A stretch of DNA of 64,000 bases from Scolanthus callimorphus (lineage: Eukaryota > Cnidaria > Anthozoa > Actiniaria > Edwardsiidae): assembly GCA_033964015.1 (NCBI GenBank), contig CM066913.1:6981169-7045168 (forward strand), in the 5' to 3' direction. The notes beneath the pieces are model-generated. The model was not told where the DNA came from. It ran no database searches and saw only the letters and a program-made list of their open reading frames with translations. Position numbers and translations under genes: made by a program. The first letter of the stretch is position 1; the number at the start of each line of letters is the position of its first letter. Shown piece by piece: positions 34,901-46,679 of this stretch.

Positions 34901-37900
34901 TTAGAACAATAAACCATTCCTTTGTTGAAATAAATTTCATCTCAATCAAAAATAACTCTGATAGAAAATTAACTGTCACTATGATGTGAGCTAGGACCAC
35001 ACTGAGCTCACAATCCATTTGACATGAATACATAAACTTAATTAGCATAACTCGCACCAGGTCCTCTCGTCATATAGGAAATCATTTCTCTCTCCATTAT
35101 CAACTCATTGCAATCGTTGACATTACAAGAGAAATACATATCATAGAAGGTGCTGCTCATTTCTCCTTATAATCTAAAAGGCGGATACTATAGGCCTTTA
35201 TCACGTAATATTGATTAATAATATATAATAGTTATCAGAAAATAGAATCCAGTTTTTAGTTCTACACATCTGTATTAGTAAAACTGCAAAGTTTCAAAAG
35301 AATTACTTGAAAACTGGCTGAGATATGAATTTTCTAAACATCATATTCTGGTTTAATTTGGCTAGGCATCGATGTCCATCCAACCTAGTTCCGATTTATT
35401 TTTCCATACATTTTTAAAATCGAGCTTCGAGTATAATGGCGCAATGCTCTGGAACAGCCTCTCTAATGAAACAAAGGAAGCTAAAACTCTTCTCTCTTTC
35501 CGAAGGCTCCTTACCGCTGAGCTACGCTGAAACCTAAATGTTCTCGGTTTTTAATTTACATAACATTTGCCACACGCCCTAACTGGAAACCAGCTTTTTT
35601 ACCACTGTAAACTAGTTATATGTATGTGTGTATATGTATATTAAATATATTAATTATATTAATTATTATATTAATTATAATTATTATTAATTATTATATT
35701 AATTATATATATATATGTATATATACATTTCTTTGTAAAAAAATAAGGCAGAATACAGCCGATTGCATTTGAGCGTTTTACCCTAACAGTTCGCACATTA
35801 TGTTTGAACGTTTGAAAGTTCCGTTTCTAGGATGAAACGAGACGTTTCTATGGCGAACCAAAGAGTTCTGTCCTCTCTGATTGGTCAGTGAAAAATACAC
35901 ATGGCGGTTGCCCTTGGAAACTCCGACTTTTTGTCTCACAACGCAACTTTCAAACGTTCAAACGTAACGTGCGAACTGTTGGGTAAAACGCTCAAATGCA
36001 ATCGGCTGTATGAAGTTTTGAGAATTCTTATCTGAGCCAATGTTCAAGCAATCTTCGCCAAACTTTGCAATTTTACTAGTACAGATGTGTAGAATTGAAA
36101 ACTGGATTCTATTTTCTGATAACTATTGTATATTATTAAACAATATTGCATGATAAAGGCCTATTTTGTCGATTCTTATGGATTAGAATAAATTTGCTTA
36201 TTTTATTACTTAGCATCCTCATCGTGTCACCCAAGCCAGTTTACCTGTGCCAACAAGAGATGTATATCACTAAGAGATAAATGCAATGGTCGTGATAACT
36301 GTGCTGATAATTCAGATGAAGTTGGCTGTCGTAAGTACATGTTTATACAAAACAAACTGAATAGCGGCATTACAGAGCTGAAAATAATGATTTTTAGGTG
36401 GTCTGTGACATCTTCAAACCTGTCATTGTAAATACTTGTTTGGTTGCACCTTATAATATTATTATTTCTCATCAATGAGCTCCTTGATTGGCCTGACATT
36501 ATTATTATTTTGGTCCAACATTTTTCGATTTTGATGAGACAGTGACGAGCAATAAATTTTTGTGTGTGCTTAACATATGGCAGTGTTACTGCAGAGGTAG
36601 ATCCAGGATCTCAACAGGGATCACAGAATTATGCGGAAAATGTCCTCAAATTATGCGGGAACATATCCAAATTATGCGGGAAATTGCATAACATTATGCG
36701 GGATTGTGCAATAATTTTTCAAACGTATTTTGTTTACTGTTCAAACTGGCCATCATGTTACACGAAAAGTGTCTAAATAACCGGGCTTGTTACCAGCGTT
36801 TATCTATTCCTCGCGATTGTTGGTAGAAAATCTTCTCTTTGGCATTGAGATTATGCTTTGTATTTGTATTTGTTACGAATTTATCCATGCCTGCCATGGC
36901 AGTAGAAAACAGAAAAAAAAATTGTTTTCCACTCATCTAGTTTACAGGCCCCTGACTTCAAAACACAGAACACCTAGTCAATTTTGAAGTACAATGATTT
37001 CGAGAAAGTGCATCACTTTTATTGTACTTAACTAGTAAAATTCGGCAATAATCATTACAAAAGCATGAAATTTTCAGAAATTATGTGCTATTATGCGGGA
37101 TTTTTTGGAATATGCAGAATTAAGCGGAGAAAGACAAATTATGTGCTCCGCATCCACGCATATTTTGTGGTCCCTGTCTCAAGAAAGGTGGGTCCAAAGT
37201 GAATTAAGGGGGGCCAAAGTTGTAACCTTGCTCCAGGAAATTAATACAGTAAATGTACAGGTGTATGGGAACATCTATCGAAAAAGGGTGACCGGGCCCC
37301 TGAGCCCAATGTACTGTATATTAAACTGGACTGGTTCTAGACTTATGACCAGCAGGAAAGGACCCAGTTTGATGCTGAATAACTTGTACTCTTGTAAGGT
37401 TGCTTTTCTTCTTACCTGTGGAGAAATTCTCAGACTCAGTGCATCTACTTCCTCAATCCATCCTGCTCTCAAGAAATGTCTGGTTTGCCATGCCTCAGAT
37501 GGTTCAATATTAATAATTTAATAATAATTTAAAATTTGTAGCACAGAAATTCACATGTATATATGATCAAATGCATGTAACATTTTAAAAAGAGAAAAAA
37601 CAAACAAACTAGTATGATAAAACATTAAAAAGTCAATAATTTAATATAAACTACAATGTATATTTATAATAAAAAGTAAAATGAAGTAAAAAATATTTAA
37701 ATAATGTTATACACAATTCATGAGGTTTTGCCTTCTAAATAGCTGCTCTGTCAGAAATAAGAGAGCTGACATTGTTGACTACATCTCACATGATTGCAAG
37801 CCAGACATTGTTGCTATAACTGAGTCTTGGTTGAGCCAAAATGACTCTGCTGTTCATGTGGACATTGTTGCTTGTATGTTTTTGTAAGACTTTTTTGTTA

Positions 37901-40900
37901 TTCTTGTAGCTACCAAGCCACCACGTGTTTGTAAAGAAGGGGAATTTCAGTGTGGCCAATCCAAGCAATGTATACCTGAGAGTAAAGTGTGCGACAGTGT
38001 TCATGACTGTGCTAATAATGCTGATGAACCAAGTAGATGTTGTAAGTAAAGAATACATTCAAAGCAAGTGCCATTCAAAGTTATAGCTAGGATTTTATCA
38101 AGGGGGGGTCACCCCTATACAAAACCATGTTGGTCAATTTGCCAATTTTGCCCTTAATATCCATATGTTTTAAGCTCAAAAGGGGGGGTTGCATGCACCC
38201 TAGGACCTCCCCCCCCACACTTCTTCATCTGCTTACAAAAATGGAATAAAATAAATGACTGTGATTTAGGGAATTTTACCTAGGAAACATGGACCAGGGT
38301 CTCTCAGCAAAGCCAGGAAAGGTAGTGTGCTCATCGCCTGACAAAACATTAATTTGCTCTAACCTCATGTTATTGTAGTCATTAATGAATGTCTGGATAA
38401 GAATGGTCATTGTCATCAGTTCTGTAATGATACCAAGATTGGTTTCTTCTGCTCCTGTCGGAGAGGATATGAGGTGGCTGTGGAGGACCCTAAGTCTTGT
38501 CGAGGTAAGGAAGCATATTGCAGTGCTGTCAGAACAAACTGGCGACTGTCGGAGCTCCGTCGGCTACTTTATGTTTCCCTGCCTGCTACTTTTCTTTGGA
38601 TCCCAGGCAAAAGCATAATTGAGCCTCTGAAATTAGTCAAACTGGGCCAGCTACTTTTTTTGAATAACTGCTTAAAAACATTCTGACAGCACTGATATGA
38701 TATTGGCTTGATTAGTTAGTTTGCTTACTTTGTGTACATACACGACAGCGTTAGCTCGTCAAAATGGTGCATCAAAATTTTTAATCAGTCCTAAACAAAT
38801 CATATTAATAAGTTATTTCTTTTAGCCAAAGCCTGCTAGTCCATTCTATAAGCTTTCCAACGATATATTGGTTGACATTTTCAGTTAAACTAAGGATGTG
38901 TATGATTGTTTTTCCGAGGACGTGCAGTGAAGGTTCTCAGTAACCTTAACAAAATCACTATCAATAAGTGAATTATATCTGCACTTTTTGCACTCCTTTG
39001 TACATAAAGAAGTCCTTCCTCTGATAATTATTTATATTTGTTTTCCTCAGACATCAATGAATGTAGCATCCCTGGTAGTTGTAGCCAGCTTTGCTTCAAC
39101 ACAAAAGGCAGCTTTAAATGCTCCTGTGTCAGTGGCTACAGATTAGAGCCAGACAGAAGAACTTGCAAAGCCTTGGGGGAGAAACCCTTCTTGATCTTCA
39201 CAAATCGGCAAGACATCCGTCGTTTAGTCATGGACTCATCTGATTTCACAGAAGTTGTACCTAAACAGAGAGCTGCTATAGCAATGGACTATGACTTTGG
39301 AACTAGTTGGGTTTACTGGACTGATGTCATTGAGGAAAACATTAAGGGTGCCCCACTAAATAATGGCTCGGCTGCAGAAATCATTGTTAATCAATCTTTG
39401 CATACCCCTGATGGGATAGCTGTGGACTGGGTCAACAGAAAATTGTACTGGACTGATACAGGGACTGATTTAATTGAGGTCTCTAACATGGATGGGAGAC
39501 ATAGATTGGCTTTAATTAACAGTGGACTAGATGAGCCTCGTGCTATAGTAGTGTATCCAGCCATTGGGTAAGACTTCATTTTGTAGTGGTTATTTTGGTA
39601 TGGAACATTCCGAGGTCTCTAAAAACATATCAATTGAAGGTATTGAACATGCCCAACCAAGCACACAGTAAAACTCAAAATAGTATGTGGGCTCTGCAAA
39701 GTGACTTTATATGGTATTTTGTGAAAGTTCTGTTTGAAGTCAAGTGTTAGATAGCTATGTTAACACTGTTGAAACATTATGGTAGTGTTACTCGATGAAA
39801 ACAAAAAGAAAAACATAGCATCAAAGTGAGTTGACATTGAGTCTGATTCCAGGAAGTGAATTTCGTTCTTGAAGGCAGGTAGCAAAGAGGTTCTGTTCTG
39901 AAAGCATGCACTGAAAGCTTGACAGAGGTTAGTAACTCATATTATTATATGGCAACGATAGTACGCGTGCTCTGATTGGCTGTTTCGAGGTCAAGAAAAT
40001 CCCGGCATGACCTCTCAGAAATCCCGTAATGACCTCGCAGTTCACGACTCGCAAAAATTCGAATCTCCTTCAAATAAAAGTAAAAAAAAAAAAGATTTTC
40101 AGCGAAATTCACAACAAAGTATACTTGACACAGTATTTGTCTCTTGTAATACAAATCTTAAACATGTGACAAGAGGAAAATAACGGCCTGAATATCAGAA
40201 ATGACCTGTTTACAAAAGGCAGAGCCAAAATTACTCTAAGCTATGAATTCGGGTCTATCCGAGAAAATGAAAACTACAGGGAGCCTAATAGCAGCAAAAG
40301 GTAAAAGCTACATATAAAGTCAAAATTTATTAAGAATTCAAGAAACTTGGAAGCTAAAAATAATAACAGAAAGCGAGTTCAAACTTTGTGCTTACCGATA
40401 ACTGATGTCGTTGATCTCTTTCTCCATCTCGTTGAGTAGAATTCATTTTTACTTGACATCCGCTTTTGCACAAAACCCATTCCTCAATATACAGTCGGAT
40501 AAATAACCATTGCAATTTTCTGTTGTTATCAATGCTGTTAAATCCAGTTCTGGCTCCCCTGTAGCTCCCTGTTTAGTGTAGATCTGAAATGCGTTTTCGA
40601 AGAACACGTTCTGCAGCTTTCCAGCTTTTGCGAAACTAAAGGTGTTTTTCTTGAAAGCCGCGTTACAAGCTCAAGTTTAAGTTTGAAATTGTTCAAGTGA
40701 AGCATGTTCGCAAAAATATCTGTAAAAGAATTGATTCCGAAGTATTTTGACATCCATACTAGTAAGAGATTGATCACTTTTGAGTAAATGTGGCATGGTT
40801 TTCAAACACGGGTCTCGAGTCGACGCGGGCGCGTGTCTTTTGAGTTACTTCGGCGGGAAAATGAACGAGGCGACTTCCGGTTCGTAAAAAGTTTGAGAAA

Positions 40901-43900
40901 AGTGCCATATAATAAACAACTTACTAACCTCTGCCGTTCGGTCATTACGGGAAATATCAAACCTCAGCTTTGGTGCATCAACCTCGCCGAAGACGGCTCG
41001 GTTGATACACCAAAGCTTCGGTTTGATATTTCCCGTAATGACCTCACCATCGGTTAGTAAGTAGTAAATATTGTTCCTCTTTTCAATTTTTAGGTATATG
41101 TTTTGGTCAGACTGGGGTGTGGAACCCAAATAGAAAGATGTGGAATGAATGGTGACAGCAAGACAAGAGATATCTTGGTATCCACCAACATTCTCTGGCC
41201 AAATGCACTTGCAATAGACTACACTGTAGACAGAATATGGTGGGCAGATGCCAAGGGACATACAATAGAGTCTGCAAACTTGGACGGCACCCAGAGGAGG
41301 GTGGTAGCTAGTGACAACATCCATCACCCATTTGCCCTTGCGGTGTTCCAGGATGAAATGTTTTGGACCGATTGGGTCAAAGAGTCCATTTACAGAGCTA
41401 ATAAGTTTACTGGCAAGAATAGGATGGTCATGCGAGATGGCCTCTTCTCTCCTATGGATATTCATGTATATCATGAGCAAAAACAACCAAAAGGTTAGAA
41501 TTCAATAATCCCTCAAAAAAACTAGAAAGTAAATTGCACACAAAATACAACAGAGACTGAATGATTTAAAGCTGGATTATTGTGCAACCTGTTACATTTG
41601 TATGTTGTAATTATTTCTTAATATTCCTTTAATATGGTAAAAAGCAGTTGGAGCAGTAGTTGTAAAGTTGTAAAATGCTTATTACTATTTGATATTGCAC
41701 ATTTTTTCTTTAGAAGACTAAGGCTATATTATTTTGTCTGTAATGTTTAGATTTCCAAACAGTTTCATTGTGTCATGAACTTAGCTTTTGTCCCATATTT
41801 TGTATTTCATTGCTATGGAAGACATAGCCTTGCTTGAAGTGTAATGTGGCACATTTTTTCTTCAGAAGACCAAGGCTATATTATTTTGTCTGTAATGTTT
41901 AGATTTCCCACAGTTTCATTGTATCATTAACTTGGTTTTTGTCCCATATTTTGTATTTCATTGCTATGGAAGACAGTGCCATGCTTGATAAGTGACAATA
42001 TCAATCACAAAAGCAACCAGTGTGTTTCACTTTGCAACTAAAATCTATTACAAAATATTGACTAGTTTTCTAGATATTATTTCATGAGTTTTGCTGCCAG
42101 TTCTGTACCTAAACTTCTATTTTTGCTGCTGTATTTATTTTACAAGCTACAAAATTGTGACTGCTAATTTTGAGCCATGAATTGGCTTGTTTCCTTGTTT
42201 AGTATAATATTCCATAGTGTTATTATTAATTCCTGTCTAAAGCACATGGCCCTTGTGGCTTATTGACTGAATTGCCAACATCTTGGGACATTGATATTAC
42301 AAATATCACCTCTTTAATTTTTAGACTCACTTTAAAGCCTCTGATAACCAATTATACAAAACCGCTTTTCCATTTTCAGTACCAAGTAAATTAAAATAAG
42401 CTCAAAAATGACTCTTCAATACAGGTAGTTATTACTTAGAGCTGCATGCAAAAAGGAAATTCAATAATTTGCCTTTAATATCTCCCTTTGTTTATACTAA
42501 ATAATTTATTATTGGCCATAGAGGTTATGCCAACCTTTGCCAAGTCATTCTAATAAAACCTTTTTTGATTGGCTAGGAATCAACCCATGTGGGAGGAACA
42601 ATGGTGACTGTAGCCATATATGTCTGCTCGCTCCACTTCCCAAGACTCACACCTGTCACTGTCCGCCTGGTGTGAACCTGCTTTATGATGAGAAAACCTG
42701 CAACACATCAGGTAACCACCTGTTTTGTTGATACATTGCATTAACGCTAGAACACCTCTACTTGTAACTTGTTGTTATAACACAACCAGACTGCCATGAA
42801 AAAGCTCTGCTGGCTGGTAGTTTTCCTCTCCATTAGTCACTCTTCAGGTAAAACAAAACAGGAACTATTCTCTATAGAAACTAATTGCAGAAAATGCTTT
42901 CTTCACTATTTGCAAAATCCACTTTCAGTAGACTAGAGAGATAGATTTTCATGCACTTCGTTTTAAACCTTAAAGACTTATTTCCTATCTTTTGTAATTC
43001 TATAAATTTAGTGTATGAACATGGCTTTCCCTTTCACTAAAATTTCTTCATAATACTCATCAGAAAACAATATTGGAAAAGTAATAATTTTTTGAGGGTG
43101 CTCAAAATGTTGTTCTTGCAATTTGAAGGTGGCTAGTTTTAAATTAAAGTGCAAGTGTTCACACCATAACTTGTCATCAGAGCATTAAAGATCCAACTAG
43201 TAAAAATACTCTTTTGGAGACAAGGGGACCGTTTAGAGAACGGACTAGCTTACTAGAAAGATAACACAAGAACAAATTACAATGATTTTTTTTTGAAAAT
43301 TATAAATTTTTCCATCATGATGATGAATTGACATTCTTTTGGTTTTAACATGTGATAATAACTAATTTTGAATGGTGTTCTTTCTATAGTTGCCCAATGT
43401 ACGCCCAACTTTTGCATGAACAATGGAACTTGTGATGATGGCGACAGAACCAGGCTACCAAAATGCCAGTAAGTTTAGGAATAAGCTGATACTAGTACAT
43501 AGTAGGTAGCATTATAAATTTTCCTGCAAAAAGACTAGAGATCAAAAGAGTCTTAGGCTAAAATACTCTGACATGTTCATAACTCATGTTGTAGGCTGCA
43601 AATGTTTTGTAGCCATTAGAAAAGTGACGAGAAAAATTTGCTACAGATGGTTAGGATTTTATATACCATATTAAGGTACAGATGCCAAGCGCAATAGCAC
43701 AATAGGTTGTTCAATTTTTTTTGTTCACAGGCCAAATTATGCTTATTCTTTTCCCACAGCTGTCCAGAAACCCATTATGGTAAGAAATGTGAGTTTAAGG
43801 TTCAGGATGGAGGTATACCAGACCCCAAAGACCCAAGCAGGACAAGGACATCGGAGAACGAAGATATTGGTATGTACAAGATCTTATGAACATGTCATCC

Positions 43901-46374
43901 CATGAGAGAAAATCCATGAGCTATTCAGATTGTGCAATCCAGAAAAATTCCATACCCCCACTAAGGAGGGAATTGGAAACTTCAAGGGGTGGGGGTCAAT
44001 TTACCTGCTATTTTTCATACAAATACTGTATTTTTCTTTTTTGTTTTATGTAGAATATTTAACCATTATCCTGCGAGATTGCGCAGAATATCGTCTGATA
44101 CTTAGCCGACGAGGGACGAAGTCCCGAGTTGGCTAAAATCAGACGATATTCTGCAAAATCGAGCAGGATAATGGTTTTATTATTCAGCACATCGATAGCA
44201 CAAAAACCCCCGAAAAACATGACTTTTGTGTATTATTTACGAGCTCAAAACATCATATTTCCCTCTGAGACGGATATCGCAGGATAGCTGTCGTGTACAG
44301 AAGACAGCTATTGGCGTTCCAATGACCATATTTGGGCAGTCCATCGATGTGCTGAATAATAATTAACCATTATCCTGCGCGATTGCGCAGAATATCGTCT
44401 GATACTTAGCCGACGAGGGACGAAGTTCCGAGTTGGCTAAAATCAGACGATATTCTGCAAAATCGAGCAGGGTAATGGTTTTATTATTCAGCACATCGAT
44501 GGCACAAAACCCCCCGAAAAAAATGACTTTTGTGTATTATTTACGAGCTCAAAACATCATATTTTCCTCAGAGACGGATATCGCAGGATAGCTGTCATGT
44601 ACAGAAGACAGCTATTGGCGTTCCAATGACCATATTTGGGCAGTGCATCGATGTGCTGAATAATAATGTATATTTGTTGTTGTATATTATGAAATATGCA
44701 ATTAAAAAAGTAAAAAAAACTGTATTTTTCTTTGGAAATTTCTGAGAGGGGTGGAGTGTCTTTAAGTGCATTCCCTCCATGGTGGGGGTATGGATTGTTT
44801 CTGGAATTGCGCATTCTGGATTCCAGCCTCTGGATTCCAGAGTCGTGTTCCTTGATTCCATACTCTATCCTCTTGGATCTGGATTCCAGAGACTGGAATC
44901 TGGATTCAAACAAGTGGATTCCTAATTCCAAAGCTCATAAATAGAGGAGATTACACGGTGGCGTGATGATATGAGTTTAGTTATAAAGACAACCTAAAAA
45001 AAGTTACAACAGATCAATACAGATGTACCGGTAGTTTCGAATGAGATGTACGAATGACGTAATTATTTCCCAGTAAAACACTCAGGTTTATATAATAAAA
45101 AGTTGCGGATTCCAGAGACCAGATTCTGGATTCCAAAGTAAGACATGGAAGAAGACTTTTCTGCACTAATTTGTTCAAGCTCATCCTTAATTTTTCTTCT
45201 ATTCTCATGACTGACATATTTTTAATGTATATATCAATTTTTAGATTTTGTAAATAGTACTTCATATAGTTTTATAGTACCTTATTATAATTGTATGGTA
45301 TATTTAGCTTGTAATTGTAGATAGAGGGCCACGAGTTTATTAGTTGTTTATACTATTAAGTGCTACCCTCTTTAAATATAGATTTTATTATTATTATTCA
45401 TACCTGTCAGGGGTGATATGAACTTTATAAGCAGATGTACAAGGTAGTGATGCATTTTGCAAATCTAAAGCCTGAACCTCAGCAGTCTCAGATTCACATA
45501 TTCTCATGATGTCGTGCAGTTTTTTTTATTCTGTATCAGTGTACATCCTTACGTGACGTTTAGTTCCATGCTTGCGTATTTGATTCTTTTCTTTGATTTC
45601 AGCAACAACTATAGGCATTGCTGTTGGAGTGGTTGTATTCATTTTAATAATAGCCCTGGTTGTTGGTTGTTTAATATACAGAAGAATACAAAGGAAGTAA
45701 GTGCTATGTTATGTACCGTGGTAGATTCCATTTGAGCGCGATTCCCCATGGCACAGCACTGACTTTGGGCCATTATTTTATCTATAATTCTGTTTGGGAT
45801 AGTAGCTGGATTAATTTTTGTAATGAAAATCTAGTTTTCCTCTTTCACGGGCAATTGAGGTTTCAATATTGTAAATTTCATGAACGAATTAAAATTGGGC
45901 TTTTGACCTTTGATTTATATATAAAACTTGCACCTCAACGCAAGTGAACGCGAGCCCGTGAAAGTCACAACTTTCGTCGACTTGCGCTTCGGTTGGTAAA
46001 CCTGAATTTGAACTAGGGGATCAACCAAATATATACTGAACACAAGTATGACAAAGTTATTTGTTTTTGTTTTTTCTACAGTACACATACCATGCCGTTT
46101 GATAATCCTGTTTATAAGAAAACAACAGAGTCTAACAGTTCCTTGGATAACTTTACAATACATTTTGGACATTCACATAGAGGAAGATGTCAAGGATTAT
46201 TGGTGAGTCCTAGAGGATAATATTATATGAAGTACTCGATTGATGTTTATGAATCCTAGTTTCGAGTTGACTTGTCTAGAATCTGCAAAAACCTTATAAT
46301 TAACACGTTTTTCTTCCCATTTCTCATTTCAGAGTTCCTTCCGAAATGAGCAGTTGGAAATGAGCAGCTGCTGA
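28990..46374 (+). CDS. LDL receptor / VLDL receptor-like protein, one base short in the propeller exon
   Basis: Coding exons: 28990-29062, 29513-29635, 33128-33250, 33475-33591, 33872-33988, 34324-34563, 36214-36330, 37910-38041, 38379-38504, 39051-39567, 41094-41493, 42577-42711, 43390-43468, 43760-43869, 45603-45696, 46082-46202 and 46333-46374. All have GT-AG ends. Module order: signal peptide ([16 protein letters not shown]), 8 LDLa repeats with CDxDxDCxDxSDE-type calcium sites, two EGF modules, a six-bladed YWTD-type propeller (YWTD, YWTD, FWSD, WWAD, FWTD seen), two EGF-like modules, a TM helix ([18 protein letters not shown]), and a tail with FDNPVY, the clathrin-adaptor motif known from LDLR. 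Eight LDLa repeats matches VLDLR rather than LDLR. The exons total 2666 nt, one short of a multiple of three. The frame breaks at 41128-41133 (CCCAAATAG), where one more A would continue into IERCGMNGD. The role by family is cell-surface uptake of lipoprotein-like ligands. Confidence 0.92.
31338..31515. mobile_element. 178-bp foldback element in LDLR-like intron
   Basis: GCATTAGAGCAAAACTTTCT faces AGAAAGCTGTGCTCTAATGC, and ATAGAGCACTTGTGATGTTG is mirrored by CAACATCACGTGTGCTCTAT. Confidence 0.75.
31613..31775. repeat. Irregular tandem of CCCCTGGAATTTCCA
   Basis: At least five variants of CCC(A/C)TGGAATTTCCA occur within 160 bp, the core being self-complementary TGGAAATTCCA-like. Non-coding. 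Confidence 0.65.
34637..34770. repeat. Dispersed repeat related to 20350-20470
   Basis: It shares CATTGCTTTG, TACATGATTCAT, CATCAGAAACT and the AAATGCRCTAAACTGRCAAAA block with the segment near 20.4 kb. A CCCATAATGCAYTGCTT motif is also present near 49867. Confidence 0.5.
35411..35530 (+). pseudogene. 3' end of a non-LTR retrotransposon reverse transcriptase ORF
   Basis: The frame reads [17 protein letters not shown], then [17 protein letters not shown] and TAELR before TGA. This matches the C-terminal tail typical of LINE (jockey/CR1/RTE-type) polymerases, where a YxGAxLWNSL motif precedes a final FKR-type helix. The rest of the ORF is absent. AT-rich simple repeats follow (35630-35725). 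Confidence 0.75.
35626..35728. repeat. TATA/ATTA simple-sequence repeat
   Basis: TGTATGTGTGTATATGTATA is followed by repeated ATTAATTATATTAATTATT units, directly downstream of the LINE fragment. It may be its 3' tail microsatellite. Confidence 0.8.
35756..36008. mobile_element. 253-bp MITE with TA duplication
   Basis: CAGCCGATTGCATTTGAGCG faces CGCTCAAATGCAATCGGCTG, flanked by TA (35754-35755, 36009-36010). It is inserted within the element at 35189-36164. Confidence 0.85.
36590..37160. repeat. Cluster of TTATGCGG motifs
   Basis: AATTATGCGGAAAA, AATTATGCGGGAA, CATTATGCGGGATT and similar repeats occur at 36630-36710 and again at 37081-37150. These suggest the two ends of a larger unclassified repeat. 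Confidence 0.4.
37741..37860 (+). pseudogene. LINE endonuclease fragment in LDLR-like intron
   Basis: The frame [17 protein letters not shown] then [14 protein letters not shown] matches the N-terminal apurinic endonuclease domain of non-LTR retrotransposons, which typically has KxDIIxxTExWL. Only about 40 codons remain. It ends 49 bp upstream of the LDLa exon at 37910. Confidence 0.75.
39926..40929. mobile_element. 1.0 kb inverted-repeat element in LDLR-like intron
   Basis: GGTTAGTAACTCATATTATT and the complement of GGTTAGTAAGTTGTTTATTA bound the segment, continuing inward as ATATGGCA in both. Its right end overlaps the hairpin at 40920-41061, which uses the same GGTTAGTAAG terminus. Confidence 0.6.
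40920..41061. mobile_element. 142-bp hairpin abutting a splice acceptor
   Basis: CTTACTAACC pairs with GGTTAGTAAG, and GGTCATTACGGGAAATATCA pairs with its complement. The loop TCGCCGAAGACGGCTCGG is GC-rich. It ends 32 bp before exon 11 of the LDLR-like gene (41094). Confidence 0.85.
41094..41493 (+). pseudogene. Frameshifted YWTD-propeller exon of the LDLR-like gene
   Basis: Joined in phase to the previous exon it reads [13 protein letters not shown] and then TAG at 41131-41133. The +1 frame from 41130 onward reads [16 protein letters not shown] and continues cleanly with WWAD and FWTD blades to the donor at 41494. A single missing A in AAA (41128-41130) explains both the stop and the phase mismatch. 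All later exons are intact and in phase, which favours a consensus error or a recent allele over an old pseudogene. Confidence 0.85.
41697..41993. repeat. 152-bp tandem duplication in LDLR-like intron
   Basis: Two units, beginning GCACATTTTTTCTT at 41697 and 41849, share AAGGCTATATTATTTTGTCT and CCCATATTTTGTATTTCATT. Several substitutions separate them. Confidence 0.85.
44061..44668. repeat. 304-bp tandem duplication of a palindromic element
   Basis: Units start at 44061 and 44365 (AACCATTATCCTGCG). Each holds a hairpin (AACCATTATCCTGC to GCAGGATAATGGTT, loop GACGAGGGACGAAGTC) and a second dyad (TTATTATTCAGCACATCGAT / ATCGATGTGCTGAATAATAA). Only a few substitutions separate the copies. It lies in the intron before the TM exon. 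Confidence 0.9.
44800..45140. repeat. Irregular TGGATTCCAGA repeats
   Basis: CTGGATTCCAG variants recur at least seven times between 44812 and 44920, with two more near 45105-45140. A similar GGATCC(C/T)GGATGCC cluster lies at 54346-54475 in the KH gene. Confidence 0.6.
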
Positions 46375-46679
46375 CAGTCACCAAATTAATAAGTAATCAA
46401 TGTGTACAGAAAGTATTATATTAATAATTATTATTGCCGGAATGCACCAGGTGAAAATATGCACGCCATATGGAGGGTGTCGAAATTTGTAATAGCCTGC
46501 ATTTCATCCGCCCATTCGCTATAGATTGTACCTTACTTTGAGAGACAAGACGGCTGAACGCAGGTGTCCCACAAGCAAGAAACAAAACGTGGGAGCTTTC
46601 GAGCCAGATACAACTGTTGAAAAAGGCGTGCGTTGTCTTGGAAACGTAAAAAACGAGTTGTGTGCGACGGTAGTTACGT

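Larger units (their letters stand above)
35189..36164. mobile_element. Inverted-repeat element with two insertions, in LDLR-like intron
   Basis: ATAGGCCTTTATCA and TGATAAAGGCCTAT mark the ends. Long arms continue with AACTATT / ATAGTTATCAGAAAATAGAATCC and complement, about 120-150 bp each. The middle carries a LINE 3' fragment and a TA-flanked MITE. Confidence 0.75.

Noticed and set aside
37093..37521. 142-aa plus-strand frame in LDLR-like intron
   Set aside because: It begins inside a TTATGCGG repeat cluster, no homology is recognised, and it is flanked by constitutive LDLa exons.
40845..41486. 213-aa open frame on the minus strand
   Set aside because: It is antisense to the YWTD exon of the LDLR-like gene and runs through a hairpin element. 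No recognisable domain.
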